From Quillaja saponaria (Eukaryota; Streptophyta; Magnoliopsida; Fabales; Quillajaceae), in NCBI GenBank assembly GCA_029379385.1, contig CM055611.1:23712092-23776091 (forward strand): a DNA stretch of 64,000 nucleotides, in the 5' to 3' direction. Below are positions 47,042 to 59,994 of this stretch, piece by piece. The translations under genes were made by a program, and so were the position numbers. Position 1 is the first letter of the stretch, and the number at the start of each line of letters is the position of its first letter. The notes below the pieces were generated by a model, which did not search any database, was not told where the DNA came from, and was given only the letters and a program-made list of their open reading frames with translations.

Positions 47042-48311
47042 ACTCAGCCACTGCCTCTGCGGACAAAGAATTTGAGTACAGAGATAAATGGCTCAAACTT
47101 TCGGCCTTTCTAGTCCAATACGAAGACACATAAAAAGAAACCCAAAATTAGTAAACCTTTAAGAACCCAAACACAAAATAAAGAGAGAAAAATTAGACAG
47201 TGAAAGATAGCAGCCATGAAATTTGGGGTCTCTCAGTCCCAGCAACGGAGAAGACGCAAGTTTGAAATTTACAGGTACCGAGAGAGATTTCGCAGATGAG
47301 GAGTGAGCATTTTTGGAAGAGTTCCCCGCTAAGGGCTTGTTTGGCACATTGATGAGACAAGATAATATAAGACTATTCGGCTCTTATACAGTGTTTTGGG
47401 GATAGAATAGACTTATATTATTGACTCATTTTTATATTATGACCAAATCTATTAAAGAGGAAAAGAATAAGATAATATTATAATAACTATAAAACTATAT
47501 AATTTATATCTTGTATAATTATATGATATGCTAAATGACCCATGCAATACGTTTCAGATAATTTCTTCTTTTCTTTAACTTCTCCAACATTTTCTTTTAT
47601 GTTGTTAAAATTAAAATTTATTATTAAACACCAATATATATCTCATTCCTTGTGTTAATATTGGTAGGAAAAATCTTAATTCGTTTAATTTTATCATAAT
47701 GTGAATGAAGAAAAGTTTAGATGTTAATTTAATTATGGTGATATTTAATTTAACATAAGGGACCTGAATTTGATTGGTTAAAATTTTTGTTGATATAATT
47801 TTGCTTCATTTTATTAGAATTATCAACTAATTGACTAAAATAAAAAATTGAAGATTTTTTCATGACATCAATTTTTATTTTTATTTGTAATTTAAGAAAG
47901 TATCTATGCACTCGCCTTAAGCGTAAAATCATACTAGTATATGATATTGACAAAAATTACATTATATCGGGTAAAAAGAAAAGGAAGAATGCTACTTTAT
48001 ATATAAACTGCATGCATATATAGTAAATAATTAATCTTTATAAGTACAATGTTTACTGGTAACTCAATAGATTATAGCTGATAATAAATAATCCTAATTA
48101 ATTAGATTAGAGAAGAGAAGAGATAGTACATGAAGAATGAATATGAGCTAGCATTTAATTAATATATATATTAATGTAGAATGTTTATAGCATCGGGAGC
48201 AATCAGCCTCTCACTACAACAGATTGACTGCTCATGATGTTATATATCACTCCACAAACTAATTAACTTCATATGTATGCATGCATGCTGTGCAGCCAAA
48301 CACGGCATACA
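47042..48311. other. Intergenic stretch
   Basis: 47159-47347 (minus) could be the old 5' leader of the isochorismatase gene, since a CTCGG|GTACCTG donor-like site is present. The remainder is A/T-rich and includes the 3' UTR of the bHLH gene. Confidence 0.4.
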
Positions 48312-51232
48312 TCAAAATCTGTCGCCGCCACCGTATGCCTGTGCCCAATAATCAGCTCCATTTTGATCACTTCCAACATGTTGAGTGCAAGACAGAGGAA
48401 CCAAGCACAACCCTCTACTCCTCAAGTCCTTTGATTTATCTTGGGCTTCCTGATCACATAATTATTAAAAGAAATAAGTACGTTTTTTTTTCTTATGCAA
48501 TACATGCCACGTATAGCACTATAATAATTAATTGTTAAATCAAAATAAATATTTAATTCAATAATACCTTAATTGATCTTGACAAATAATTACATAAAAT
48601 TGTATTTTTCTAGTATGCTTAAGTGAAAGTTGATGAGCTATGTAATTCAGTATGTGTAAAGGTTGATGAACATTGGAATTAGGTTGATATTGGATTATAT
48701 CTCTCAAGTGAAGATTGAGTAGTGTATATGTAGCCAATTAAAAGACTTGATGAAGCACTTTATAATTCACTGTTTTCAATCTCTCTACCTAACTTAATTG
48801 TGTTGTGCGGTTTTTAACTGAAAAAGTTAAAGTTTTAATTAGCAAAACCTATTCATCCTTAGTATGCCTTTTTGACCAACAATAATGATTAGGTTGATAC
48901 TTAAATTCATAAAAGAAACTGAGTCAAATGAAAAGAGAAACTAATTAAACTCATGGGATAGCTTTGCAAAGAAAAGAAAAAGGACACCTGATTAAGAGCT
49001 CCTTTTCTTTTTAGACAGCTGGTGTCATTCAACAACTGTATAAGAAAAAAAAAACATAGAAGAAAAAAAAAATTAAATTGGATTTTTCATGCAACCATCT
49101 CTTGGAGATTTAGATGTGAATTTTAAGTGTAAAAGAATTAGTTACGTGAAAATGTGTAATTCCAAATAAGAAGTACAAGTAATTTTCAGTTACTCCAAGT
49201 AGCAAGGCATGCCTCAAAATGCTTTTCTTAACTTTAATTGATAAAAGAATTAACTTTTTTTGTAAAAAAGCTGCAAGAGACCTTGTTATTTCAATTATTT
49301 AATGTCTTCTTTTTCATGAATTAAAAATATTTTTAAGATAATTGCTTTCGGTCTGATCAATTTAATTCTAATGAGTTGATGGATCCAGTAAAGCATACCT
49401 GACCTGGGTCTTCAGGGAATACACAGTTCCTTTCTCCATGAACCTAAGAAAGAGAAAGAAAAAAAAAAAAAAGATCATGCTTTCCCATTAATTTTATATT
49501 TGAATAAAATTAATAGTGATCACCAGCAGGCTTTCTCAAACATATGCTGATGTGCATGCTTTGTTTATTCTTTGGGAAATGGGAATATGAGTACATATAT
49601 ACTGGTACTTACAGACAGTTGATTCCTTATGTTTCGTGCTGCATTGCCCATGTAAGGAAAGCTGAGTGCCTGCTTACAATTATAAGAGGGTGAATAGAAA
49701 GAATATAAATTTTATGACTTCTATAACTAAAGAATGTTTAGAAAAGAACAAGAAGTACAGTGTGAGGAAACTTTAGCTGCATGCTCTCTTTCTCTCTCTC
49801 CCATATACACAGATTCTGAGTTATACTAGCTTGCAGGGTATATATATATATATAATATGTGGAAGGAGAGGTAGAAGCATCACCTCAATTTGACCTTGAA
49901 GGAATCTGATATATCCAATGGCTTCTAACAAGACAGAAGCAGTGTCAGTCTGCAAAAGGGAAACACGCATACTACATAACATATCCCAAGTCATCATCTT
50001 TTTCTCTCTAATTTCTTATAAAGTGAAACCCAGTTTTAAAAAGATAAAGTCAGTACTAATAAAGAGAGTTTTCATCAGTAGAAGGGTGAAAAAACAAAAA
50101 CATAAAAGTTAAAGAGAACTCTTCATGGACTGTGATTTGTATCTAATTATTTGCACCAGTGGAGATTGAAGCTTATTATATATAATATTGTGGGTCATTT
50201 AAGTTTTACTTTTTATTTTGTGTGGGGCAATTGTTCGTGTTGGTGTGATTTACCTTTCCAAATGGGGAAACTAGCTGGTGAAGAGCTGTTATTCTATCAC
50301 CAAGCTTCTCCTTTCTCACCTGGTTCAAATTTTTAGATGTTTAGTTACTAGCAACATGAAGAGAAGAGGGAGGGAGGGAAAGAGAGATTGTGATACCTTG
50401 AGAGGTGGCAGGCTTGAAGAGGGCTGAACCCTAGCCTTCTTATTACAAACCCCAGCTATGGCTGCTCTATTACACTAGAACATAAGAGGAGATACAAGAG
50501 AATATCAACATTAGATTTATATATGTATATTCAAGAACTTAATCATGTAAAAAATAAATTTCTCTCTCTATTTATATATATAGCTGATATTCACAAAAGA
50601 AGAATAAGAATTAATTAACCTTTCTTACCTCATATTTATGTTCAGGTGGTTGATTCCTGCTATCTATCTTGTTATAAGTGAAATCCAATAAATTATTACT
50701 ATTACTCAAGCTAGTGACACTAGACTTGGGCGATGAAGAAGATACTGGTATGAGATGTGGCCAAGCAGCTGGTCCAGAAGCCTGAAATTCTTCATGTCCA
50801 TGTCCATACAAGTTTCCACTTTGGGGAACCTCTTGCTTTATTAATGAATCAAGAACAAGATTAGGAACTCTTGCAGATGGATTATTAAGAATTTGATCAT
50901 CCCAATTTTCCAACTTTATAGGTTGAAAATGACTGAAACTAGTGTTGCATCTATCTTCTTCCCCAGCTAATCCAGCCCTACAGAAAAATCACCAGGATTA
51001 ATTCCAAACACATCTATCACAAATATCAAAAACCCATTTGGAGGAAAAGCACTAAAAGAGATCTCATTAGAGATAGAGAGAGAGAGAGAGAGGTTTACAA
51101 AAGCAGTTGGCTCCATGACTGAGGAGGTTCTTGGTTGTCTGTCAGATGAGAATTCAAAGGAACTGAGGAAGATCCAAGTACATGCTGGGATGGTGAATAC
51201 ATGCTCCACCAGTTAGGGTTTCCAGACATCAT
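48312..51232 (-). CDS. bHLH transcription factor, bHLH68 type
   Basis: Nine minus-strand exons (51232-51099, 50977-50629, 50474-50397, 50319-50254, 49949-49884, 49669-49613, 49443-49399, 49035-48988, 48449-48312) give 326 aa. The second Met (51229) gives the family start MSGNPNWW. Conserved blocks: [57 protein letters not shown], then the helix-loop-helix [20 protein letters not shown] + [33 protein letters not shown], and [14 protein letters not shown]...GADYW. The basic part ([12 protein letters not shown]) lacks the full His-Glu-Arg set of E-box binders, so this is the atypical group shared with Arabidopsis bHLH68/112/123/133. It acts in the nucleus as a dimer. Exon 8 is only 48 nt. No gene-specific role can be inferred. 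Confidence 0.93.
51071..51093. repeat. AG microsatellite in the first intron of the bHLH gene
   Basis: A (GA)n tract of about 20 nt lies a few bases inside the intron after exon 1. Confidence 0.85.
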
Positions 51233-52086
51233 TTGCTAACTGATTACTCCTCTCAAATCTCAATTCATTCTTATAAAAGAAAACTTATGATCAAATAACA
51301 AAATTTCTTCTTCTTTCCTTTTTAACTTTCTCACCTCACTTTGTTTTATTTCCTTGTACATGCACCCAAACAAAGCCTTTGCTAAAGTTTTTGAGAGTCA
51401 TGTTTTGATTTTCCTTCTTGCTATCTAGTTTAATTAATGCTGATGAAGAAATTAAATTTGAGTCACTTGGGATTGAAAGTATTTTATAGACACCTATAGG
51501 GTTAAGAAACTTTGCATATATGTTGCTTTCTCTTTCCCTTTCTTTCATTTATTTAATATCCATTTTTTATTCTTGCTTTTGCTTTATTATAAAGTGTAAG
51601 AGAAAAGCTGGTGGGTTGTGTCTTCTGGACAAAATTAAACTAATGGTTAGCAGAAAATTACATTTTTCCTTAATTTGGGGTTGTACATTGGGATTGTTTT
51701 GAAGCTAGGGTTTGTGTAGATTTAAGTTGGTTTAGAATAGTATTGATGATCATATCAATGTCATCTATGCTTTCTTTAGTTTATTCTCCCAAGCAATAAT
51801 TCACTTAAACAAACAAAAATAGAATCTAAGTGGCTGAATAAAATAAGATATACAGGCACTAAAGACAATGATGGGTGACCCCATGAATATATGCTCTCAA
51901 CTCTCAACTTAATCTCGGTACAAATTATATTCCTTTGTGAACTCATGTAAATCTTAAAATTAAAATTTCAAAGTTTTTCTAATTATTGCACGGAACTAAA
52001 TATTTTAGATGTTTACTAACAATATAAGTAAATTATTCTTAGAATTTAAATTCAAGCGGATTATGATGATAAAAAATATATAATTA

Positions 52087-52186
52087 ACTTATGTATCTTA
52101 TTTAATAAGATTAAGTTAACTGTTCAATTTAAACGAACTTATGTATCTTATTTAATAAGATTAAGTTAACTGTTCAATTTAAACGA
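52087..52186. repeat. 50-bp perfect tandem duplication
   Basis: ACTTATGTATCTTATTTAAT and the next 30 bases are repeated exactly with a 50-bp period. Confidence 0.9.
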
Positions 52187-52910
52187 AATAAATTGAAGTC
52201 ATTAATAATAACGTATATAATTTAGTTTTTGATTTAAAAAAGAGAAAAATATGTCCATAGTTTTTGAAATTCTTTGTTTATATATATGTTTCGCAAAATT
52301 TGATGTAACCACATTTGTCTCACTCAAAATAGCCTTGATTTTAAATGTCACCTAACAACAATAAAGACAAAAGAAAAGAGATTGATCATAATTGAACAAT
52401 CAAAGTATATATAAGGCTAATTAAAGCATCACTTAAAATTGTCAATTACTTATTGATCCTATAATTCCTTGGAGAATTTCAATATTAGTCAATAATTAAC
52501 CCATTCACAAATGAAAAAAGAAATGAAACCTTTATCCTTTTAGCTTTATATACATTGTTTAAAAAGATGAGTGGTAATAAGGCTTCTTTTTTTTCCTCTT
52601 TAATTTCTCACCCAATTTAATAGAATTTAGCTTTAGTTTTCACTTTAATTTGGGTAATCCATCAGTGATAAATAACATTCATGAGAAATCATTAGTTTTA
52701 TATGCTCTGAGACACTGAATGATTCTATGGGACTGTCAACCTGTGAATGATTCTAAAACAAAACGCCAAGTAGCAAGATTTAAGTTGGAGAACATAGTAG
52801 CACATGGTATTTGTACTTCTTAGTTCCTACCATATGTTTTGTTTTGGGGTATTCCAAACAAAATCTGTAATTCAATATTAGTCATGTTACATGTATACTA
52901 TATATTCTTA

Positions 52911-52956
52911 CTCAATGATAAATTCATGTAAAATTTTACAAGAATTTATCATTGAG
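52911..52956. repeat. Perfect inverted repeat, 15-bp arms
   Basis: CTCAATGATAAATTC at 52911-52925 pairs with GAATTTATCATTGAG at 52942-52956. The 16-nt spacer contains the palindrome GTAAAATTTTAC, so the strand could fold into an almost continuous hairpin. Confidence 0.85.
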
Positions 52957-54276
52957 TTTACAGAAATTTATTATTGTGAGAAAACAATGTGAAAAATATT
53001 GAGTGTAGCATATAATTTTCAAATCATAAGCCATGAAGAGGTGTACTTTTTAGCATAATGTAGTAGATCAGGTTGAAAACTTTTCTAATAGTGAAAATTC
53101 TTGATTAATTTCGTGTAACCTTTCTCCCATCTATTCAGAGTTCAACATCCCACACCTAGTTAGCCAATAAGAATGAAATTGGTTCATTTAGTTTGACCAT
53201 TGGTCTTTCACTCAAAAACTCAACAGCAACTAGAAAGTTTTTCTGGCTGAGTAATAGCCTTATATAAGCTAAGTGATTCCTAATCCTTTTTGTCAATTTC
53301 AACTTTCTAAGTGATCATAGCTTTAGATGATTTTATTTGACCATTGGTCTTCCACTGGAAGCTCAACAACAGAAACTACAAAGTTTATGGCCCAAAAGCC
53401 TTAAAGCTAAGTGATGTGTACAAACTCCTTTGCAATGTTATTTGTTATTTCTCCTTTTATCTTTTTTCCTTTATAACTTTGGCACCCACAATTGAAACTC
53501 TCTGACTAACAGCTAGTCTCTTTCAGCACTGAGCCAGTGGAAATCACAGTAATAAAAAAATGAATGCATGAGCACAAATTGGAACTCATGGGGTCAGATT
53601 ATTTTATGTAAGGAAAAGAGCAAATAGTCTTTAATAAAAGCAAACAACTATTATCCAACATATGGAATGCCAATTCAATTTTTCATGTCAATCTGTCTTT
53701 CCATTTGAGAAATGATTGGATTTGGCTCAAGAAAACTTTGCTCCATCTTAAGATGGGATTCAACTGAGAGGAATCATTATAAAAACACTCATGTTACAGA
53801 GTCCAAATGAGTTGATGCAATTCATGTCTAGAGCCAAAATTGATTTGAAGGAGTATAAATGCTAAGGATTTGGATTTACAAATGAACCACCAAGTATTAT
53901 TGATCAATAGGGTAACTCTGTATTCATGTGAAATTTGAAAGTACCTTTAACAAAGCTTCAAATGCAACTGGTTTTGCTCCCAGCAAAGAGGATCTCCAAT
54001 TGTAATGCATCATACAATTACACTCCAAGAGTTTTCCCCCAAAACACAAGAAATTTGGATAATATCGATGCTGGAAAGATGACAAAGAATACACCCCTAC
54101 TAAAAGGGAGGAAGAGTTGTTACAAACAATTTTATATTTCAATTTAATTGTGAATCCTTGAGGGAGGAAAAAATAGGGAGGGTGGGGGGAGCAAAGGCAC
54201 TTTCAGGCATTAATTATTGCACATCCCTGTATTGATAAAATGCTTCTCAGTTGATTCCTTCTCTGCTCTTTAACAA

Positions 54277-57200
54277 TCACTGTTTGGTGCCACCATTATG
54301 CCTTTGCATAGCGACAACGGGTTCGCTGCATTTGGAACATCTGAATGAAGGAACTGCAGCACATCGAGTTCGAAGGCAGTAGTAACAGTATCTGCCAGGA
54401 AGAAATTACACTGTTTTCAGTATTTCCCTTCAGCAAGAACAAAAAAGAGGATTTGCATATAGCCAATGTTAATTGTTAAGTGATCATGGATAGGTTTTCA
54501 GCAGGCATATGTTACATCTCCAAATTAAGAAAAATCTTGTCATTGAAAACAATGAAGAAGATTTTCATAGAGAGATTGCGTACCTGTGCTGACAAGGGAT
54601 GGCAAGAAACGGAATGGTTGGGCTCGCCTGGCAAATAGGGCAAGTAGTGTCATCCCCTGCTGAACTTGAAGATTTATCCTTTGAAAATGGTAGAAGCAAA
54701 CTTCTAACAGATGATGAGTTAAGAAGAGGAAGAAGCAACAACAACATTTCCTGCCATCAGGATAAAAAAGGTCAAAACATTTTACACAATTGAGTTTGCT
54801 AGTAGACATGGAAAACAATTGTAAAATTTTGGAAATATTCCAAGGCAAAAGGTACGTTCTTAATATAGCACAAACTTTAAGCCCTGGAAGCAAACAAGGA
54901 GGAATCACCTCTCAGCCTTTTTTTTCTTTCTTTCAAGTGAAATGACTGCTTGACACAAGGTGGAGTGGTGAGGCTGGCGTGGAGCTCAAACATGACACTA
55001 ATTTCATGATTGCACATTATTTTAAACAATTAAGAAAATAAACACTTAAATTAATGGGAATCTCTTTGGAGCTGGAAGAATTATCTGGTGCAAATAATCA
55101 GTTTTCCCGTTGGAACATGTGCTATCTGATGAAAAACCTATAGAATTTCTTCCTTTTGTCATGTAGAAAATTCTACAGAATTCCTTGCTTTTGTTGTCAC
55201 CTAAAAGAAAATCTGGGCACATCATGAATCCATCATTTCCATTAGCATCGGATAGTAGGAGGATTCTCAAACAAGTGGTAATGCTTATCTCTACCGGTCA
55301 AATACAACTGAATAATCTCTTCTATCAATGATAATTGTCACCATTGATGGTAACAAATCCACAGCTTATGGAGAAAAATATGGTAAAAAAACTAAAAATA
55401 CATATGTTTAATACCCCCTAAACTTCCAAGAATTCAAAGACTCAATTTGACAATGAAAAACAATTACCGAGAATTCATTCCAAACTAATTGCCGGTTCAT
55501 GTATTCGAAGCTAACAGCTCGATTCATATTTGGACTCCCATAGACAAGCCTAGCTTTTAGAGCTCTTTCAATAAGATTCCTATACCTGCAAAACAGAATG
55601 TGTCAAGATGTGTTGCACTTCACGTCAATCACGAGATAACTTTATTCCTAGGACCTTAAGAACATTCTACTTAACAGAAAACTACAACCGCCACATAAAA
55701 TCAGTTAAACTTTTTAAGTAATCATTACTTAAAACGAATGAAAATCAGAAAGGAGAGAAGATTGTGATAATGAATGAAATGATTCTTCAAAATGTACCTT
55801 CCTGTCCAAAGAAATATCACCAAGTTGCCAAATGAGGCAGCTTTATATAATCCTTCTAAACGTTGTATTAAAATCCATACCCGCCGCGCCAATGTCCTCT
55901 GAGAAAATAGAAATCCCAATTAGAGCTTGCTTTAGTCCACCTCTATTTAGAGGCAAGTGTGTTTGGCTGCATGATGGAGACAAAAAGGCCAAGAAAAATA
56001 GTACCTGCTCAGAATCACCCCACCTACGGAAAGCAGAGAAAGATTGTAAACGAGCCCAGATATATTGACCACCAACAGTGGCGAAACAATACCAAATCTT
56101 TTGAGCAACAGTAAGCCCAGGTCCTTCCAAACCAGTTCTGACTGTGTAGAAAAAAGAGAAAAAAGAAAAAGAAAGCAGAATGTGTGGATATAAGTGAGAA
56201 CAAGTGTGAATAATACACCAATGAAAGAAATAAAATAAAAGTAACAGGTCACTGGAGAACATGTAATCAAAGCCTAATTATTAATTTTAAAGATAAAACA
56301 GACTTGCAATTAATGTTAGTTTGGACTTCTGGCAATTTACAGTTAACATCTGACTATTTGTATCTTTTACACATGATAACAGATTACAGGGGATGTTTAA
56401 GGTCAGCTTGTGAAGAATGTTATAAGAACAGAATTGTAAGAAGTGCTTGAATCTGTTTGAATCTTGCTCAATGGAAATTATCAGAAGCATGGGTGACATG
56501 AACAATAGTGTGCCATAGGTTTCAGAACGCTATCTATGTTGTTCGCAAGTTATGTAACTGAACTAATAGTAATTTTGATATAGTAAATAAGAATCTTGCA
56601 CAACATTGAATGCCATCTTTGCCAAATAGAAGCTTAGACATAAGGTATCCACACCTTACCTTTTCCTCTTGATTCCAATGCCCGCTCATCTCTATACCTC
56701 AGATTCATGAGAGCAATGCCTGGAGTTGGCTTATCTACCCAAATTGAGAATCGCCAAATGAGAAATTCAAGAAAAGCGTCAAGCTCCGCTTCATATTGAA
56801 ATAACATTCCTGGCTAATTCCAAAAAACAAAAAAAAGGAACAAACTTGAAAGATGTTTGAAATAGTTCCAAACTGCTATTTACATGACTCTACTTCATTT
56901 CAGAAGCCATTGAAGTCAGTCATATGATACCTTCATCAAAGAGAACACTTTAACCAACTGTTCTTTCAGCATGGCTGACATTTCAACGTCCAGTCTTGCT
57001 GCATCAAATTGGTTAACTCTGGATATTGAGATTGGGATTGTTGACTGCATAAATATCCAAGATAAGAAGAAATGAACCAAGAATATGTCTTGACACACAC
57101 GACAGTTCTTGAAAGGTAACGATCTTGATCACAATGATAAAAATTTGTTTCTAAGTGAACAACTACATACATTTATTTTTGGATTCAGCAGTAATATAGT

Positions 57201-57863
57201 ATTCTTAAGTATATGTAGCTGGCAAAATATTAACAAATTTCTTTTTTCTAACAATGTTTAATTCATATTCCAGTATGATCTGGAGATACCATGACTTGTA
57301 CAAACTTAAGACATAATACAAATCTCATAAAGTCATACTTAATTAGGAAAGCTTAACTAGTTAATGAACTGAAAACATGAAATATATAATACAAATTACC
57401 AGTTTCTCTCAGCTAAACTCCTATTTCATTTAATCTAAACGAAACCCCCTGCACGTATAAACTTTGGAAGAAGCTTCTCTCCAGAATATTTATATATTCT
57501 TATAGGGAAAGGGTCTGTTTATGAATAGTCTTTAACTGTAACATAGTCCTAAACTGTGTTTAAAAAGCAAAACGGTAAAGAAATGCTCATAGCCTTGAGG
57601 AACCAAAATATAAAGTTGAAGAAAAGAATCAGAACCAAACCCTAAATCATAAATTTTGATAAAGTTTGTCGATTTCAATAAAATTGCAGATAGAAATTAA
57701 GCTACTAATTGAATTATAGGTCATCAAGCACCTGATAAGAGAGAGACAAAGATTCCCAACGAGGTAGCAAATTCTGGCAAGTAGAAATCCAAGCATCTTC
57801 TGGTGGTGGAAGACTACTGCTAGTCATTGCACCCGTTGTTGACGACGACGGAGTTGCTTCCAT
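54277..57863 (-). CDS. PEX2: Peroxin 2, RING-type E3 component of the peroxisomal import machinery
   Basis: Eight minus-strand exons (57863-57732, 57044-56931, 56813-56660, 56141-56005, 55898-55798, 55585-55468, 54750-54584, 54391-54277) give 345 aa; Arabidopsis PEX2/TED3 has 333. The long N-terminal membrane domain includes RVNQFDAARLDVEMSAMLKE, KIWYCFATVGGQYIWARLQS and GLYKAASFGNLVIFLWTGRY. The C-terminal RING finger is complete: CPIC, then C-Q-H-R-Y-C-Y-Y-C, then CSKC (residues about 285-330). With PEX10 and PEX12 it ubiquitinates the cargo receptor PEX5 in the peroxisomal membrane so that it can be recycled. All introns are GT-AG. The start Met opens a Ser/Thr-rich leader (MEATPSSSTTGAMTSSSLPP), as in other plant PEX2 proteins. 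Confidence 0.96.
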
Positions 57864-58589
57864 ACAGGGAAGACGAGAAGAGGGATTAGGAGGCTCGGGT
57901 CAGCAACGCTCAGAAAGGCCGGTTGACGCAGTGGGCTTTCTGCGTTACCCGCTACTTGCTTTGCATCTAGCCTGACACTGAAAAGGAACAAACTTTACGG
58001 TTAAAATTTGAGGGAATATGTTATATTCTTCTTACACAAAAGGCTGTTTTGGTCCTTTCATAATTCCATATTTGTTGTTACTTCCGTAATTTTGAAGTTC
58101 GTGAATATGTGCAATTATATCTTAATTCCTTAATTTTGGATTCTTCTTGATCTTAGGGTTCGTTCGGCTTGGGCAGCTTGGGCTGTATGGCGCCGAGGCC
58201 CATTTGGGGGGCTGCCACGGCTCGTGCCACTCATCCTGGAATTCTCACCTTGTTTCTGCCAAAATTTCCTAAATACCCACACTCTTTCTCCTTTATTCCC
58301 AGCGGGTCCTTCACCATTTTTCAAAACAATTTGATCCTTGGCTTGGTCAAAAGTTTGAATTTTTTTTCCACTTTGCTGCAACGGTCAATTTTTTTTCATT
58401 TTTTACTTTCATTTTCACACCATTCTCAAATTCCCTCAATATTCTTCAAATTTTTTTTTTTAATCAACAATTTTGATTGTAGGCTACAAGATGTACAACA
58501 ATGATAAAGTAATATACAAGATGTCAAGGTTTTTGCCTATTATTGTATCGAGAAAAGAAAAAAAATAAGGAAGGCTTTCAATATTCAAA
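57864..58589. other. PEX2 promoter region and GC-rich patch
   Basis: Presumed PEX2 promoter at the left. At 58157 a GGGTTCGTTCGGC word preceded by TTA, in a locally GC-rich patch, resembles a PIF/Harbinger terminus with its TTA target, but no matching right end was found. Confidence 0.3.
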
Positions 58590-59540
58590 ATTGTCGATTG
58601 GAAAAATATTGATGTTTAATACAATGAGATTATTGGACATATATTATAATATAGTGAATTCAAAAATAAGTGGGATTAACTTAAAAAATATTGGAACCTA
58701 TACTGAAAATTAGAGAAGTAGACAATATTAAAAAGGATATAGAGAAGAATATGTGGATAACTACAGACAAGTAGTAGAAGCAACAAGTAAAATTAAATTT
58801 AATAAATATCTTTCTAGTATATGTTCAAAAAATTAAATTAGTTTTATCTAATTTCTTTGTAAATACTAGATGTCATGAAAATTCTAAAATTCAAGAATAA
58901 ATGGTTTGAGTTGGCTGAGAAGTTATACTTTCTTTCCACTAGTACTTATGCTTCAAGAGTAGAAGCATATAATCTATCTTTTGGAGTTTTGCCAAGGGCT
59001 AATGGTGATGATGAATATGAAGTTGGCAAAGGACCTATTCCACCTATAAATTTAGGATAAGGTTTTACTATCAAAAATGAATTTGAAGAAACTCCTAGAT
59101 TTAGAGATTTCAAGATGTATGCACAATACTTAAGTGATGCACAACTTCCTACACCTTACAAGTAGTGTCCATCACCTACATCATCTACAGCTGGCCCTAG
59201 TATTCCTCAAAGGAGGAAGAGGAAGGCCAAAAAAGGAACTTGCCACCATTGATGACAACATTAGTCTACTAGTGGATTTGATGTAATAGAGGAAATAACG
59301 ATATCACCTCTCAGCTTCCTCGAGCTAAAACTATATTACTGAGAGATCAATCCCCACCATACAAGAGGTCTTAGACACAATAGAGACTTACTTGGATTCA
59401 ATGTCTAAGATTGTATATATGTTGAAATCACTGAGGCCATGCAACTGCTGGTGAATAGAAGAACCTTCGTTGCACTAAATAATACAGTTGCTAAAATGAA
59501 CTGGCTTGAGTTCAAACTGGAGTTAGAAAAGCAAGCTTGA
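58590..59540 (+). pseudogene. Myb/SANT-like transposon-type protein relic
   Basis: Several reading frames on the plus strand carry fragments in the order expected for Myb/SANT-like proteins of the L10-interacting MYB / Harbinger ORF1 type. An ILKFKNKWFELAEKL segment is followed by GVLPRANGDDEYEVG (58875-59060). Then come SSTAGPSIPQRRKRKAKK near 59190, IQEVLDTIETYLDSM near 59370, and a WLEFKLELEKQA end with stop at 59538-59540. Multiple stops and frame shifts break it. Assignment rests on pattern memory and is tentative. Confidence 0.4.
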
Positions 59541-59994
59541 CTTGAAGCATTGTATTTTATTTTATTTTTAAATTAAGATTAGTTTTTTTTTTGTCTTTTT
59601 ATTATAATTCAATTATTTCTTTAATTAAATTTGTTTTGTGTAGCCAAAAAAAAAATCTAATTTCAATTAAAAATCAAATTTAAATAATAATAAAATAGTT
59701 TATTTTTATTTAAAATTTATTAATTTCAATAAAAATTAGTTTAACTTCAGTTCAAAAATAAATATGAATAAAAATTTGTTATCAACATAAAATAATGCTC
59801 TTACGAGATCTATCTGGCACTATAGTCACCATCTCGCTGTCAATCCAACCAAATAATTTTTATTTAACGTTTGAATAGTAACAAAGTAACTAAAAAAAGC
59901 CCAAAAAGAAAGCTACCAATTCTTTTAATCAACAATTTAATTTCATCAATAGAACAAAAATCTATATATTACATAATTCAGGAAATACTATGGC
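59541..59994. other. AT-rich intergenic stretch
   Basis: A/T-rich DNA between the relic and the stop of the THA8-like gene. It would contain that gene's 3' UTR; nothing else was seen. Confidence 0.5.

Larger units (their letters stand above)
51233..54276. other. Intergenic stretch upstream of the bHLH gene
   Basis: About 3 kb without a recognised gene: the presumed bHLH promoter on the left, then A/T-rich DNA with a 50-bp tandem duplication, a 15-bp-arm hairpin and a diverged direct repeat (ACCATTGGTCTTTCACT near 53198 and ACCATTGGTCTTCCACT near 53340). The 3' UTR of PEX2 is at the right end. Confidence 0.5.

Noticed and set aside
53198..53440. Direct repeat near 53.2 and 53.34 kb as a new element
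   Set aside because: The two parts are short and diverged; an old local duplication is enough to explain them.
55843..56270. Extended minus-strand frames around PEX2 exon 4
   Set aside because: Residues outside 56005-56141 are intron read-through; only that exon is conserved.
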